Positions 25,234 to 33,446 are shown, numbered from the stretch's first letter. The stretch: 64,000 nucleotides of DNA from Streptantibioticus parmotrematis (GCF_019890615.1 NZ_JAINVZ010000014.1:1-64000); one strand, 5' to 3'. The notes: generated from the sequence alone by a model not told the origin. Program-made: numbers and translations.

Positions 25234-25461
25234 GGTTCCTGGTCTGCGGATTGATTGTCACCCCGTTGTCAGCGACAAGGGTTTTTGTCAACCAGGCATG
25301 CCGAAAAAGCTTGCCACCGGCAACGGGGTGACAAGCGTTTCCCAGACTGCCCTGCCGGTCGCGCAGCGGACGGCCTTCAGCGCAGCGCGCAGCGCCTAGC
25401 CCCCCGCCCTCCTGCCCCTCAAGCCGCGCAGCGGCGCAGACGTAACACTCCGCAACCCCAA
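25234..25461. repeat. Repeat B, copy 1 (MITE-like, inverted-repeat core)
   Basis: 228 bp, about 88-90% identical by eye to 25597-25824. It contains inverted arms TTGTCACCCCGTTG (25256-25269) and CAACGGGGTGACAA about 65 bp later (25321-25334), and ends with the inverted copy of the start of repeat A. Stop-free stretches inside are not gene-like. Interpreted as a non-autonomous mobile or palindromic element. Confidence 0.75.
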
Positions 25462-25479
25462 CCGGCGACCTTGAAGACA

Positions 25480-25560
25480 TACGGGAGTTGACTGCCTCCA
25501 CAGGACCACGAACGAACGCCACGAAGCGACAGGGGGGACCCTGGGGATCCCTGCTGTGCT
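25480..25560 (-). pseudogene. Remnant of a DUF397 gene 3' end
   Basis: Read on the minus strand, this encodes SRDPQGPPCRFVAFVRGPVE, matching RDSKDPHGPALLFPSASWRS of the intact DUF397 protein next door. At the DNA level CACGAACGAACGCCACGA is shared exactly with 25884-25901. It has no start and lies between the two copies of repeat B, as expected if a unit made of the gene end plus the repeat was duplicated. Confidence 0.7.
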
Positions 25561-25596
25561 CGACGGCCGTTCGCGTCGCGCCCGTCCGGGGTCACA

Positions 25597-25824
25597 AGGT
25601 TCTTGGTCTGCGGATTGATTGTCACCCCGTTGTCAGCGACAAGGGTTTTCGTCAACCAGGCGTGCCAAAAAAGCTTGCCACCGGCAACGGGGTGACAAAC
25701 GTTTTTCAGGACTACCTGCCGGTCGCGCAGCGGACGGCCCTCAGCGCAGCGCGCAGCGCGTTAGCCCCCCGCCCTTCCGCCCCCTCAAGCCGCGAAGCGG
25801 CGCAGACGTGACACTTCGCACCCC
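25597..25824. repeat. Repeat B, copy 2
   Basis: Second copy of the 228-bp element, 363 bp from copy 1. It has the same TTGTCACCCCGTTG / CAACGGGGTGACAA inverted core and an end (GGCGCAGACGTGACACT) complementary to repeat A. It begins after a short vestige of repeat A (25555-25590) and ends 20 bp from the stop codon of the DUF397 gene. Confidence 0.75.
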
Positions 25825-25843
25825 GGGCCCACACGGGACAGCC

Positions 25844-26041
25844 TCAACCGCCGACCCCGGAAGGGAGTTGGCCACTCTTCACCGCGCTCACGAACGAACG
25901 CCACGAGGCGGAAGGGAAGAGCAGCGCGGGCCCGTGCGGGTCCTTGCTGTCCCGTACGGGAACGAGATCGGCCAGGTCGTCGCGGACCTCCACGCACTCG
26001 CCACCGTCAGAGTTGCTGTAGCTGCTCTTACGCCACGTCAT
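25844..26041 (-). CDS. DUF397 family protein (second of two)
   Basis: 65 residues filling one DUF397 domain: MTWRKSSYSNSDGGECVEV then PVRDSKDPHGPALLFP and a C-terminal W-x-x-FV. DUF397 proteins are small partners of XRE/DUF5753 regulators in Streptomyces. Its ATG overlaps the stop of the upstream DUF397 gene by four bases (ATGA at 26038-26041), so translation is coupled. A degraded copy of its 3' end occurs at 25480-25560. Confidence 0.9.
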   Translation of the reverse strand: MTWRKSSYSNSDGGECVEVRDDLADLVPVRDSKDPHGPALLFPSASWRSFVSAVKSGQLPSGVGG

Positions 26042-26247
26042 GCGCTGAATTGCCCATCCTTGACGGCCGCGACGAAGGCAGACCAGGCGGTGGAAGGGAA
26101 GATGAGGGCGGGGCCGTGCGGGTCCTTGCTGTCGCGGACAGGAACGACGCCAACGAACTCGTCGGACACCTCGACGCACGCGCCGCCGTCCTGGTTGCTG
26201 TAGCTGCTCTTACGCCAGGTGGCCGCGTTCAGGTCGATGGTTCGCAC
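26038..26247 (-). CDS. DUF397 family protein (first of two)
   Basis: 69 residues: ATWRKSSYSNQDGGACVEV, VPVRDSKDPHGPALIFP, W-x-AFVAAVK, all standard DUF397. It starts 19 bp inside the end of the XRE/DUF5753 gene and overlaps the second DUF397 gene by four bases, so the three form one tightly coupled unit. It is about 65-70% identical by eye to its neighbour, pointing to a local tandem duplication. Confidence 0.92.
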   Translation of the reverse strand: MRTIDLNAATWRKSSYSNQDGGACVEVSDEFVGVVPVRDSKDPHGPALIFPSTAWSAFVAAVKDGQFSA

Positions 26248-27071
26248 GGTACTTCCTCCAACATCTGCAGGATGAACTTCCGCGTCCTAGCGGGCGAAAG
26301 CGCCAGGTCACGCACCGCATCGTACGCCTGCTGCAGGCGCAGAACTGGCGAAGTTTCCTCGATGAGTTCGCCTCGGTAGCCGTTCTCGGTGTAGGCCACA
26401 GTACGGCCATCCGGCAGCAGCAGGTACCACATGTCGGCGCCCATCAGACCGTGCAAGCCAGCGTCCTGCGGCAGCACATGAATGGTGAGATCCTGCCGGT
26501 CCGACATTTCCAGGAGGTATTCGAGCTGGACCTGCCATTCAGCCGCATCCTGCAACGGCGTGCGCAGAACAGCCTCGGCCAGAATCGTCCTGAAGGTGGG
26601 CGCGTCATCACCCAGCAGCAGCTCACGTCGGCTCATTCGCGCCTCGACCTGCTGGGTCAGCTCCTTCCCCCTCAACCCACCTGCTTCCAGAACCTCCCGC
26701 GCGTACCCCGGCGTCTGAAGCAAGCCGGGCAAGACACTCACGGCGAAGTGCCACAGGCTCACCGCCTCCGCTTCCAGCGCCATGTACCGCCGATACCGCT
26801 CGCGGAACTGCGTGTGGTCCCCCGCCGCCAGTTCCCACAGCGCCAGCAGCAACCCCGGCGTCCCGTAGTAATGATCGAGCGCCTGGACGACCTCGGGGCC
26901 GCCCAGCGTCTCCCCCTTCTCCATCTTGCCGAACAACGACCAGTCCCAGCCGAGGCGTTCGCCGAGTTTGCGGAGGGTGTCGCCGCGTTGGGTGCGCAGT
27001 AAGCGCAGTTCCTCCGCGAAGCGCTGCCGTGGTTCCTGGCTGCGGCCGGTGATGATGCGTCGTTGGGGCAT
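26229..27071 (-). CDS. XRE-family regulator with DUF5753 domain
   Basis: 280 residues. The HTH at 15-75 (RFAEELRLLRTQRGDTLRKLGERLGWDWSLFGKMEKG) is followed by DUF5753 (about 100-270: LPGLLQTPGYAREVL, VEARMSRRELL, QDLTIHVLPQDAG, YTENGYRGELIEE). Such regulators pair with DUF397 proteins and often modulate development or secondary metabolism (the WhiJ-type arrangement). The following two genes overlap and are DUF397 proteins. Start ATG 27071. Confidence 0.93.
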   Translation of the reverse strand: MPQRRIITGRSQEPRQRFAEELRLLRTQRGDTLRKLGERLGWDWSLFGKMEKGETLGGPEVVQALDHYYGTPGLLLALWELAAGDHTQFRERYRRYMALEAEAVSLWHFAVSVLPGLLQTPGYAREVLEAGGLRGKELTQQVEARMSRRELLLGDDAPTFRTILAEAVLRTPLQDAAEWQVQLEYLLEMSDRQDLTIHVLPQDAGLHGLMGADMWYLLLPDGRTVAYTENGYRGELIEETSPVLRLQQAYDAVRDLALSPARTRKFILQMLEEVPCEPST

Positions 27072-27277
27072 GGCGGTGCGCTCCCGTCCGTCGTGGGGCG
27101 GAGGGCCGTTGTGGAAGGTGTGGAACCACCCCGGAGCGGCGGAGAACCAGAGCCCGCCGTGGCGTGGAAAGACCTTGTTCGGCCACATCCTGGTGACACC
27201 CGGACTACGCACGGTAATCCACGTGGGGCGTGCGGGGCCATCGAACAGAGCGGGTCGAGGAAGGGAGCGCGGGGCGC

Positions 27278-27550
27278 ATGGTGGAGCAGAGGGCGGACGG
27301 GGCGGGCGCACGGAGGGCGGGGGCCCGCGCGGGGGTCGCACGGGCGCGGATCAGGGAGGCGGTCGAGGCGAAGGAGGCGCTGGCGGAGGCGTTGCGGGGG
27401 GCGGGGATCTCGTTGCCGGCGTTGGGGGTGCGGACGCCGTCGTCGGTGGAGGAGGACCGCGCGCGGTACGCGTTGGTGCACTTGGGGGTGTGTGCGGCGC
27501 CGGTGGCGCGGGCGCTGGCGGAGGTCATCGCGAAGGGGGTGCGGGCGTGA
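27278..27550 (+). CDS. Small conserved-type helical protein next to the XRE/DUF397 cluster
   Basis: 90 residues, predicted mostly helical (ARARIREAVEAKEALAEALRGAGISLPALG, then YALVHLGVCAAPVARALAEVI). No domain is recognised. It has GAGGAAGGG upstream of its ATG and overlaps the next gene by four bases (GTGA at 27547-27550). It diverges from the XRE/DUF5753 regulator 206 bp away; genes of this kind commonly sit opposite XRE/DUF397 units, so a functional link is plausible but unproven. Confidence 0.7.
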   Translation: MVEQRADGAGARRAGARAGVARARIREAVEAKEALAEALRGAGISLPALGVRTPSSVEEDRARYALVHLGVCAAPVARALAEVIAKGVRA

Positions 27551-27888
27551 TCGCGGTGGGTACGGTGGCGTGGGACGCGGCGCGGGAGCGGGTGGGGGTG
27601 GTGATGGCGTGTGAGGGTCCGTACGTTCAACTGAGGCCGTTGGGTGGCGGGTTGGAGTGGGACGCGCGGCCGGAGTCGGTGCGGGAGGCGACGCAGGGGG
27701 AGGTGCTGAGCGCGCGGGTGGCGGAGGCGAACACGCGGGGGCGGCGGCACGGCCGCAGTGACCACGGGCCGCGCCCGTCGGCGGAAGGTACGTCACCACC
27801 CAACACGAACCAACAATTTCACGCCACGAATGAAGCGCCATCGGCAACAAACAGCACAAATGTTGACGCGTTCCACCAGGGCGCGTAG
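27547..27888 (+). CDS. Small hypothetical protein coupled to the gene at 27278
   Basis: 113 residues from GTG 27547. The first 65 residues are ordered (VGTVAWDAARERVGVVMACEG, VQLRPLGGGLEWDARPESV) and look like a small beta-rich fold; the C-terminal 45 are disordered and Asn/Ser/His-rich. The GTGA overlap implies translational coupling with the upstream gene. Lower GC and unusual composition near the C terminus coincide with the promoter of the arabinofuranosidase gene, so the last codons may be poorly conserved. Confidence 0.6.
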   Translation: MIAVGTVAWDAARERVGVVMACEGPYVQLRPLGGGLEWDARPESVREATQGEVLSARVAEANTRGRRHGRSDHGPRPSAEGTSPPNTNQQFHATNEAPSATNSTNVDAFHQGA

Positions 27889-27891
27889 CGT
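27863..27891 (+). promoter_or_regulatory. Candidate promoter for the arabinofuranosidase gene
   Basis: TTGACG (27863-27868), exactly 17 nt, then TAGCGT (27886-27891), in an AT-richer patch. It overlaps the last codons of the upstream gene and lies 95 bp before the GH54 start. Confidence 0.5.
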
Positions 27892-27986
27892 CCTGGGCAC
27901 TCGAAGCGAAGTGCGATCCCCCCACGCGTCAAGTCCCCCGTCACATCACCGACTTGGGGTCCCTCCTGCCCCCACAGGAGCACAGC

Positions 27987-29513
27987 ATGAGCCGTAAGAA
28001 CTTCTTCACCGCGTCAGCCGTGGCGCCGGGCGCGGCCGGGGCGGCGTCCCGTATCCGTACGTCGCCGCCGTACCGGAAGGTGTTGCTGTCCGGTCTGGCG
28101 ACCCTCGCACTCGTGATCGCCGCCCTGATCGCCCTGCCGGGAGTCTCCCGCGCCACGACATCGTTGCCGTGCGACCTCTACGCCTCCGGTGGCACGCCGT
28201 GCGCGGCGGCGCACAGTACGGTGCGCGCGTTGTTCGCCTCGTACGACGGGCCGTTGTACCAAGTCACGCGGGCCTCCGACGGCAGCAGCACGAACATCGG
28301 GCTGCTGTCGCCGGGCGGTTACGCGAACGCGGCCGCGCAGGACTCGTTCTGCGCGAACACCACGTGCCGCATCACGAGGATCTACGACCAGACCTCCCAC
28401 CACAACGACCTCACCCCGGGCCCGTCCGGCACCTCCGGCATGGGCGCGGACCGGGGCGCGGACGCGAGTGAGATCGCGGTGACGGTGGGCGGGCACAAGG
28501 CGTACGGCGTGTGGATCTCGCCGGGCGTCGGGTACCGGTACACGGGCGTGGCGGCCGGTGTCGCGGTGAACGGGCAGCCGGAAGGCGCGTACATGGTGGC
28601 GAGCGGCACGCACGTGGGTTCGGCGTGCTGCTTCGACTACGGCAACGCCGAGTCCACGCCGGCGGACACCGGCAACGGCCACATGGACGCGGTGTCGATC
28701 GCGACGACGTGCTACTTCTCGCCGTGCACCGGCTCGGGCCCGTGGGTCGAGGCGGACATGGAGAACGGCATGTTCCAGGGCGACAACGGCTCCAACACCG
28801 CCAACAAGGGCAACAACACCCCTTACGTCACGGCCATGGTGAAGGACAACGGGCAGACGACGTACGCGATCAAGGGGGGTGACGCGGCGTCGGGCGGGTT
28901 GTCGACCTGGTGGAACGGCTCGTTGCCGACCCGCGGGGGCTACATGCCGATGCACCAGGAGGGCGGCATCATCCTGGGCACCGGCGGCGACAACAGCAAC
29001 TGGAACATGGGCACGTTCTTCGAGGGCGTGATGGTCTCCGGCTATCCGTCCGACGCCACGGAGAACGCGGTGCAGGCCAACATCGTCTCGGTCGGCTACA
29101 ACGGCGAGACCAACGTGCCCAACGGCGCGAACAAGCCCATCACCGGTCCCGGCGGCCAGTGCGTGGACGTCATCGGCGACGACACCGGCACCGACGGCGC
29201 GGCCGTCGACCTGTGGAACTGCCAGTCGTACGCCGAGGACCAGTACTGGACGCACAACGCGGACGACTCGCTGAGCACGATCGGCCGCTGCCTGGACATC
29301 GACGGTGACGGCACGGCGGGCGGCACGCAGGTCGAGTTGTGGGACTGCAACGGCGTCGGCGGCCAGAAGTGGGTCCAGCACTCCGACGGCACTCTCTACA
29401 ACCCCCAGTCGGGCCGCTGCCTGGACGCCACCGGCAACGCGACGGCCAACGGCACGAGGCTCCAGATCGCGGACTGTGACGGGTCCTCGGGCGAGCAGTT
29501 CCATCTGGGGTGA
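27987..29513 (+). CDS. Secreted GH54-type alpha-L-arabinofuranosidase with C-terminal ricin domain
   Basis: 508 residues. An N-terminal hydrophobic segment (about 33-55: LLSGLATLALVIAALIALPG) serves as export signal after a basic leader. The catalytic region, about 57-380, matches the arabinofuranosidase B type: LPCDLYASGGTPCAAAHST, RITRIYDQTSHHNDL, CCFDYGNAES, MENGMFQGD, NMGTFFEGVMV. Instead of the usual CBM42, the C terminus (about 385-508) is a ricin-type beta-trefoil with three repeats ending in QxW-like sites (DQYW, GQKW, GEQF). It would release arabinose from plant arabinans or arabinoxylans. RBS CAGGAG precedes ATG 27987. Confidence 0.9.
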   Translation: MSRKNFFTASAVAPGAAGAASRIRTSPPYRKVLLSGLATLALVIAALIALPGVSRATTSLPCDLYASGGTPCAAAHSTVRALFASYDGPLYQVTRASDGSSTNIGLLSPGGYANAAAQDSFCANTTCRITRIYDQTSHHNDLTPGPSGTSGMGADRGADASEIAVTVGGHKAYGVWISPGVGYRYTGVAAGVAVNGQPEGAYMVASGTHVGSACCFDYGNAESTPADTGNGHMDAVSIATTCYFSPCTGSGPWVEADMENGMFQGDNGSNTANKGNNTPYVTAMVKDNGQTTYAIKGGDAASGGLSTWWNGSLPTRGGYMPMHQEGGIILGTGGDNSNWNMGTFFEGVMVSGYPSDATENAVQANIVSVGYNGETNVPNGANKPITGPGGQCVDVIGDDTGTDGAAVDLWNCQSYAEDQYWTHNADDSLSTIGRCLDIDGDGTAGGTQVELWDCNGVGGQKWVQHSDGTLYNPQSGRCLDATGNATANGTRLQIADCDGSSGEQFHLG

Positions 29514-29533
29514 ACCAACCGTCACGAGCGGGA

Positions 29534-29569
29534 GGCGAGGGAGGCACCGGTCGCGGTGCCTCCCTCGCC
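29534..29569 (+). terminator. Terminator after the GH54 gene
   Basis: Perfect 16-bp arms GGCGAGGGAGGCACCG (29534-29549) and CGGTGCCTCCCTCGCC (29554-29569) with a 4-nt loop, 20 bp past the stop codon. Confidence 0.85.
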
Positions 29570-29806
29570 GCGTTCGCGGGCACGCGGGGCGTCAGCAACT
29601 GGTTGACGGCATGGGCCCGTTCTGGCGTGCGAGGACGTCGCCCGGCGAGGGCGTGAACAGGACGACCCGGAGCGGGGACTATGCCCCGTTTGATGCCGTA
29701 TCGGAGAGGACAGGACGCCGCCGCCCACCCGTAACGGCGACCTGGCGGCGGGAGTTGACGGAACGGCGTGAACCCGTCGCACGCTGGCGATTTGACCAGC
29801 GACTGA

Positions 29807-29835
29807 TTGTCCTTTGACTTCCCCTTGGGTATTCT
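29807..29835 (+). promoter_or_regulatory. Candidate promoter for the isocitrate-lyase-family gene
   Basis: TTGTCC (29807-29812), 17-nt spacer, TATTCT (29830-29835), in the most AT-rich part of a 500-bp intergenic region. It would give a leader of about 180 nt. TTAGCACTC further on (29857-29865) resembles half of a CIRCE element but has no partner half. Confidence 0.4.
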
Positions 29836-30022
29836 GTCACTTGCTGTCACCGAGATTAGCACTCGGTAGCGGCCTGAAGGTAGTTGGGTGTAAAAGATCC
29901 GAGGGCGCGCGCCGTGCGGCGCCGCCCTCGGGGTCCAGTCGTGACGTGTCATCACCTCACCGTCGTCCGGCGCTGGCAGGCAAGCGGACGACGGACCCAC
30001 GACCAGCATCTGGAGGATAAGC

Positions 30023-30916
30023 GTGAACCACCCCGACCGGCTACGGCACGCGATAGGCGAACCCGGCACGACGCCCCTGATCGGCGTCTTCGACATGTTC
30101 TCCGCGTCCCTCGCGGCCCAGCACTACGACGGGATGTTCATCTCCGGGTTCGGCTTCGCCGCCTCCCACTACGGGCTCCCCGACATCGGCTTCATCGCCT
30201 GGCCCGACATCGTGCACTTCGTGCAGCGGCTGCGGCTCGCGTTCCCGCGCCAGCACCTGCTGGTCGACATCGACGACGGCTACGTCGACCCGGAGACCGC
30301 GTGCCACGTCGTCCAGCACCTGGAGGCCGCCGGCGCCTCCGGGGTGATCCTGGAGGACCAGGCGCGGCCCCGGCGCTGCGGCCACGTGGACGGCAAGCGG
30401 GTGCTGCCGCTCGACCAGTACCTGGAGAAGCTGGGCATGGTGCTCGACGCCCGGCGCGACCTGGTCGTCGTCGCCCGCACCGACGCGACGGAGGAGGCGG
30501 AGATCCTGCGCCGTGCGCAGGCCCTGGCCGCCACCGACGCGGACGTCGTCCTGGTCGACGGTGTGCGCAGCGTGGAGTGGATCCGCAAGGTCCGCGACGC
30601 GATCGGCGACAAGCCGCTGCTGTTCAACCAGATCGCGGGCGGCAAATCCCCCCGGCTCTCGCTCACCGAACTGGCCGACCTCGGCGTCGACGTGGCGATC
30701 TACAGCACCCCGTGCCTGTTCGCCGCGCACTCGGCGATCGACGACGCGCTGACCCGGCTCAAGCACGCGGACGGCAGGTTGCCGGAACACACCGCCCGCA
30801 GCGTGGGCGTCGCGGAGTCGCAGGCGTTGCTGGAGCGGAACATCAGCCGCCACCACGCGGTGCCCTCGCTGCCGCCTCAACTCCCTTCTCCGCCCGAGCC
30901 GGTGGGCGTGGGGTGA
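30023..30916 (+). CDS. Isocitrate lyase / PEP mutase family protein (methylisocitrate-lyase-like)
   Basis: 297 residues, TIM-barrel enzyme of the ICL/PEPM superfamily, Mg-dependent C-C bond cleavage. Signatures: LIGVFDMFSASLAAQ, LLVDIDDGY (metal Asp cluster), ILEDQARPRRCGH (the K(K/R)CGH catalytic Cys loop), VVARTDA, and LFNQIAGGKSP. The CGH loop points to a lyase rather than a PEP mutase (EDK-x3-K-x-NS is absent). Start GTG 30023 follows TGGAGGATAAGC. The substrate (methylisocitrate, a 2-hydroxy diacid or oxaloacetate) cannot be told. It stands alone and converges on an ArsR-like gene. Confidence 0.85.
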   Translation: MNHPDRLRHAIGEPGTTPLIGVFDMFSASLAAQHYDGMFISGFGFAASHYGLPDIGFIAWPDIVHFVQRLRLAFPRQHLLVDIDDGYVDPETACHVVQHLEAAGASGVILEDQARPRRCGHVDGKRVLPLDQYLEKLGMVLDARRDLVVVARTDATEEAEILRRAQALAATDADVVLVDGVRSVEWIRKVRDAIGDKPLLFNQIAGGKSPRLSLTELADLGVDVAIYSTPCLFAAHSAIDDALTRLKHADGRLPEHTARSVGVAESQALLERNISRHHAVPSLPPQLPSPPEPVGVG

Positions 30917-30920
30917 GGGC

Positions 30921-31964
30921 CTAGCGATCGGGAGGCGGGGGCACGGCGCCTCCGCCTCCCGACGGAGCCGTCCCCCGTGCCAGCGCCTCCCCCGTCTCCG
31001 TGCGGCGGTACACGACGCGGCGGCCCACGCGGGTGCCGGCCACCAGGTCCGCGTCCCTCAGCACCGCGAGGTGGCCGCCGACCGTGCCGAGGGAGACACC
31101 GAGTTCCGCGGCGAGTTCACTGCTCGTGGCCGGGCGCTCCAGGCTGCGCAGGATCGCCGCCCGGCCCGCTCCGAGGAGCCGGGCCAACGCCCTTTCCCGG
31201 ACTCCGGGTTCGGGCGTCACGGCCGCCTCCCCCGTGCCCCGCGCCGGGTACACCAGCGCGTACGGCTCCCCCGGCGCCGAGCACAGCCACGTTCCGCCGC
31301 GCGAGCTGGTGTACGGCACGAAGAGCATGCCGTCCGGTCCGACCACCCGGTCGTGCCCCGGTCGGCTGCTGAAGCGGATCGCGTCCGCGCCGACCCACGC
31401 GCTGTGCCGGCTCATCCGGTCCAGCGCCCTCGGCCACCCGTACGCGGCGAGCAGGCCCGCGCGGTACGTCACGTCGCGTTCGAGCGCGGCACGGCGGCGC
31501 GGCCAGTCCTCGGCCACGTACGCGTCCCACACGTGCCGGAACAACTCCGCTGTCCGCGCACCCCAGTTCCGGCCGGTGAACCAGCGGGCCAGGTCGTGCC
31601 GTTCCCGCGGCTCCCAACTCGCCTCCACCGCACGGCGCATGTCCTGCCCGATCACCTCGTCGGATACCGCGGCCATCCGCGCCAGCTCGTCCTCGATCCG
31701 GGTGCGCATGCCTCCGGTGGGCGGCAACGTGATGTGTCCGGGCACGTACTTCGTCGCGCCGACGAGGCCGACCAGCCCGGCGGCGAAGGGGTCCGCGTCC
31801 AGCACGGCGCGGAAGGCGGGGCGGTGGCGGTCGCGCCAGGGGGTCAGCCAGGGGTCGGCGGACGGCCGTGTGAGCGTGATGACGGCGCCCATCGTCTCGG
31901 CGAGCGGGGAGAGCGCGAAACGGGAGCGGGACAGGGCGAGGGAGTCGAGGCGCAGGAGGACCAC
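30921..31964 (-). CDS. ArsR-like winged-helix regulator with large N-terminal domain
   Basis: 347 residues. The C-terminal 90 residues are an ArsR-type winged helix (AILRSLERPATSSELAAELGVSLGTVGGHLAVLRDADLVAGTRVGRRVVYRRTETG). The N-terminal 240 residues resemble the helical DUF5937-type region common to Streptomyces ArsR-like proteins. No metal-binding Cys pair is seen in the recognition helix, so it is probably not a metal sensor. It diverges from an MFS exporter gene that it may regulate. Its stop lies within a terminator-like hairpin. Confidence 0.82.
   Translation of the reverse strand: MVLLRLDSLALSRSRFALSPLAETMGAVITLTRPSADPWLTPWRDRHRPAFRAVLDADPFAAGLVGLVGATKYVPGHITLPPTGGMRTRIEDELARMAAVSDEVIGQDMRRAVEASWEPRERHDLARWFTGRNWGARTAELFRHVWDAYVAEDWPRRRAALERDVTYRAGLLAAYGWPRALDRMSRHSAWVGADAIRFSSRPGHDRVVGPDGMLFVPYTSSRGGTWLCSAPGEPYALVYPARGTGEAAVTPEPGVRERALARLLGAGRAAILRSLERPATSSELAAELGVSLGTVGGHLAVLRDADLVAGTRVGRRVVYRRTETGEALARGTAPSGGGGAVPPPPDR
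30930..30960. terminator. Bidirectional hairpin between convergent genes
   Basis: Arms GGGAGGCGGGGGC (30930-30942) and GCCTCCGCCTCCC (30948-30960), one mismatch, 5-nt loop. It overlaps the last codons of the ArsR-like gene and follows the lyase gene stop by 14 bp. Confidence 0.55.
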
Positions 31965-32144
31965 CTGGCGGTTCTACCGCACCGGCGGGCGTACGGCGGC
32001 CTTCGCGGCTTCCGCGGCTCTCGGCGAGCGGCGGGTGGCGGGTGGCGGGTGGCGGGCGCGGAGTTCCGGGGAGCGGCGGACTCGGGCTTGCGGCGAGCGC
32101 GGAGTTTCGGCGAGCGGCGAAACGTTGGCGTGGGGCCGCGGGTC

Positions 32145-33404
32145 GTGGCGAGACTCTGGCGGGTGCTCCCACCGACCCCTCCCCCCTCCCCTTCCGGCTT
32201 CCGCTGGTTCTTCACCGCGCAGACCGTCTCGCTGCTGGGCAGTTCGATGGCGCCGGTGGCGCTGGCGTTCGCCGTGCTCGGCGCGTCCGGACGGGCCGGC
32301 GACCTGGGCGTGGTGCTGGCCGCGCGCACGTTGCCGTTGCTGGGCTTCATGCTGATCGGCGGCGCGGTCGCCGACCGGCTGCCCCGGCGCCTCGTCCTGG
32401 TGACCGCCAACCTGGGCTCCGCGCTCACCCAGGGGGCGGTGGCCGCGCTGCTGCTGTCCGGACGGTACGCGCTGGGTCCCGTGGCCGCGCTGAGCTTCCT
32501 TAACGGGCTGCTGGGCGCGTTCACCTCGCCCGCGCTGCGCGGCCTGCTGCCCGAGCTGGTCCCCAGGGACCGGCTGCGGCGCGCCAACGCCCTGCTCGGC
32601 TCGGTGAAGAACGGCACGAAGGTGCTCGGTCCCAGCGTCTCCGGTGTGCTGGTGGTCGCGGCGGGCGGCGGTACGGCGATCGCGCTGGACGCGGTGAGCT
32701 TCCTGCTGGCGGCGGTATGCCTGACGCGGCTGCCCGTCACGTCCCACGGCGGGAGCGCGGCGCCGGGGCGCTACCACCTCGTACACGAACTGCGGGAGGG
32801 CTGGAACACGTTCCGCGGTACGCCGTGGGTGTGGCCGGTGACGCTCGCGTTCTGCGGCGTGAACCTGGTGAGCACCGGCACCTGGCAGATCCTCGGTCCG
32901 CAGCTCACCACCCGCATGGGATCGGCGGCGACGTGGGGGCTGGTGCTCAGCGTGCGCGGCGCGGGCATGCTGCTGACCAGCGGCCTGCTGTACCGGCTGG
33001 CGGTGCGGCGCTTCCTGCTCGTCGGCCAGCTCTCGTGCCTGCTGGGCGGGTTGCCCCTACTGGCGCTCGGCACCAGGGTCGCGGTGCCGTGGCTGGTGGG
33101 CGCCGCGCTCGTGGCGGGCATGGGAACGTCGGTGATGGTGACCGCCTGGGACACCAGCCTCCAGGAACACATCGCGCCGGGCGTGCTGTCGCGGGTCGCG
33201 GCCTACGACGACCTGCTGTCGTACGTGGCGATCCCGGTGGGCCAGTTGTCGATGGGCCCGCTGACGAAGGCCTTCGGCCCGTACGCGGTCGCGACGACGG
33301 CGGGCCTGCTCTACGCGCTGCTGACGACGCTGCCGCTGCTGGTCCCGGCGGTACGGAGGCTGCCGCACGGGGCGCGGGCGGAGGCGGCGGCGGTGGCGGC
33401 TTGA
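32145..33404 (+). CDS. MFS transporter (drug/siderophore exporter type)
   Basis: 419 residues with about 12 membrane helices. MFS hallmark loop GGAVADRLPRRLVL between helices 2 and 3, first helix WFFTAQTVSLLGSSMAPVALAF, and a PALRGLLPELVP segment typical of the MFS_3 (EntS-like) group. Start: GTG 32145 is an estimate; GTG 32163 is also possible. The upstream 150 bp holds tandem GGTGGCGG units. A terminator follows at 33447. It probably exports a small molecule, with the divergent ArsR-like protein as candidate regulator. Confidence 0.85.
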   Translation: MARLWRVLPPTPPPSPSGFRWFFTAQTVSLLGSSMAPVALAFAVLGASGRAGDLGVVLAARTLPLLGFMLIGGAVADRLPRRLVLVTANLGSALTQGAVAALLLSGRYALGPVAALSFLNGLLGAFTSPALRGLLPELVPRDRLRRANALLGSVKNGTKVLGPSVSGVLVVAAGGGTAIALDAVSFLLAAVCLTRLPVTSHGGSAAPGRYHLVHELREGWNTFRGTPWVWPVTLAFCGVNLVSTGTWQILGPQLTTRMGSAATWGLVLSVRGAGMLLTSGLLYRLAVRRFLLVGQLSCLLGGLPLLALGTRVAVPWLVGAALVAGMGTSVMVTAWDTSLQEHIAPGVLSRVAAYDDLLSYVAIPVGQLSMGPLTKAFGPYAVATTAGLLYALLTTLPLLVPAVRRLPHGARAEAAAVAA

Positions 33405-33446
33405 GGGGGCGGGCGCGTGCGCGGCCCGGAAGGCGGTTCCGGGGGC

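Noticed and set aside
25214-25522. 102-codon minus-strand frame across repeat B
   Set aside because: It is the same stretch duplicated in the second copy in a different frame context and has no gene-like start; it is part of the repeat element and DUF397 relic.
29857-29865. CIRCE-like half site TTAGCACTC
   Set aside because: The complementary GAGTGCTAA half at the proper 9-bp spacing is absent, and no heat-shock gene follows.
31990-32090. Tandem GGTGGCGG units before the MFS gene
   Set aside because: Simple low-complexity slippage tract without symmetry; no support for an operator or structured element.
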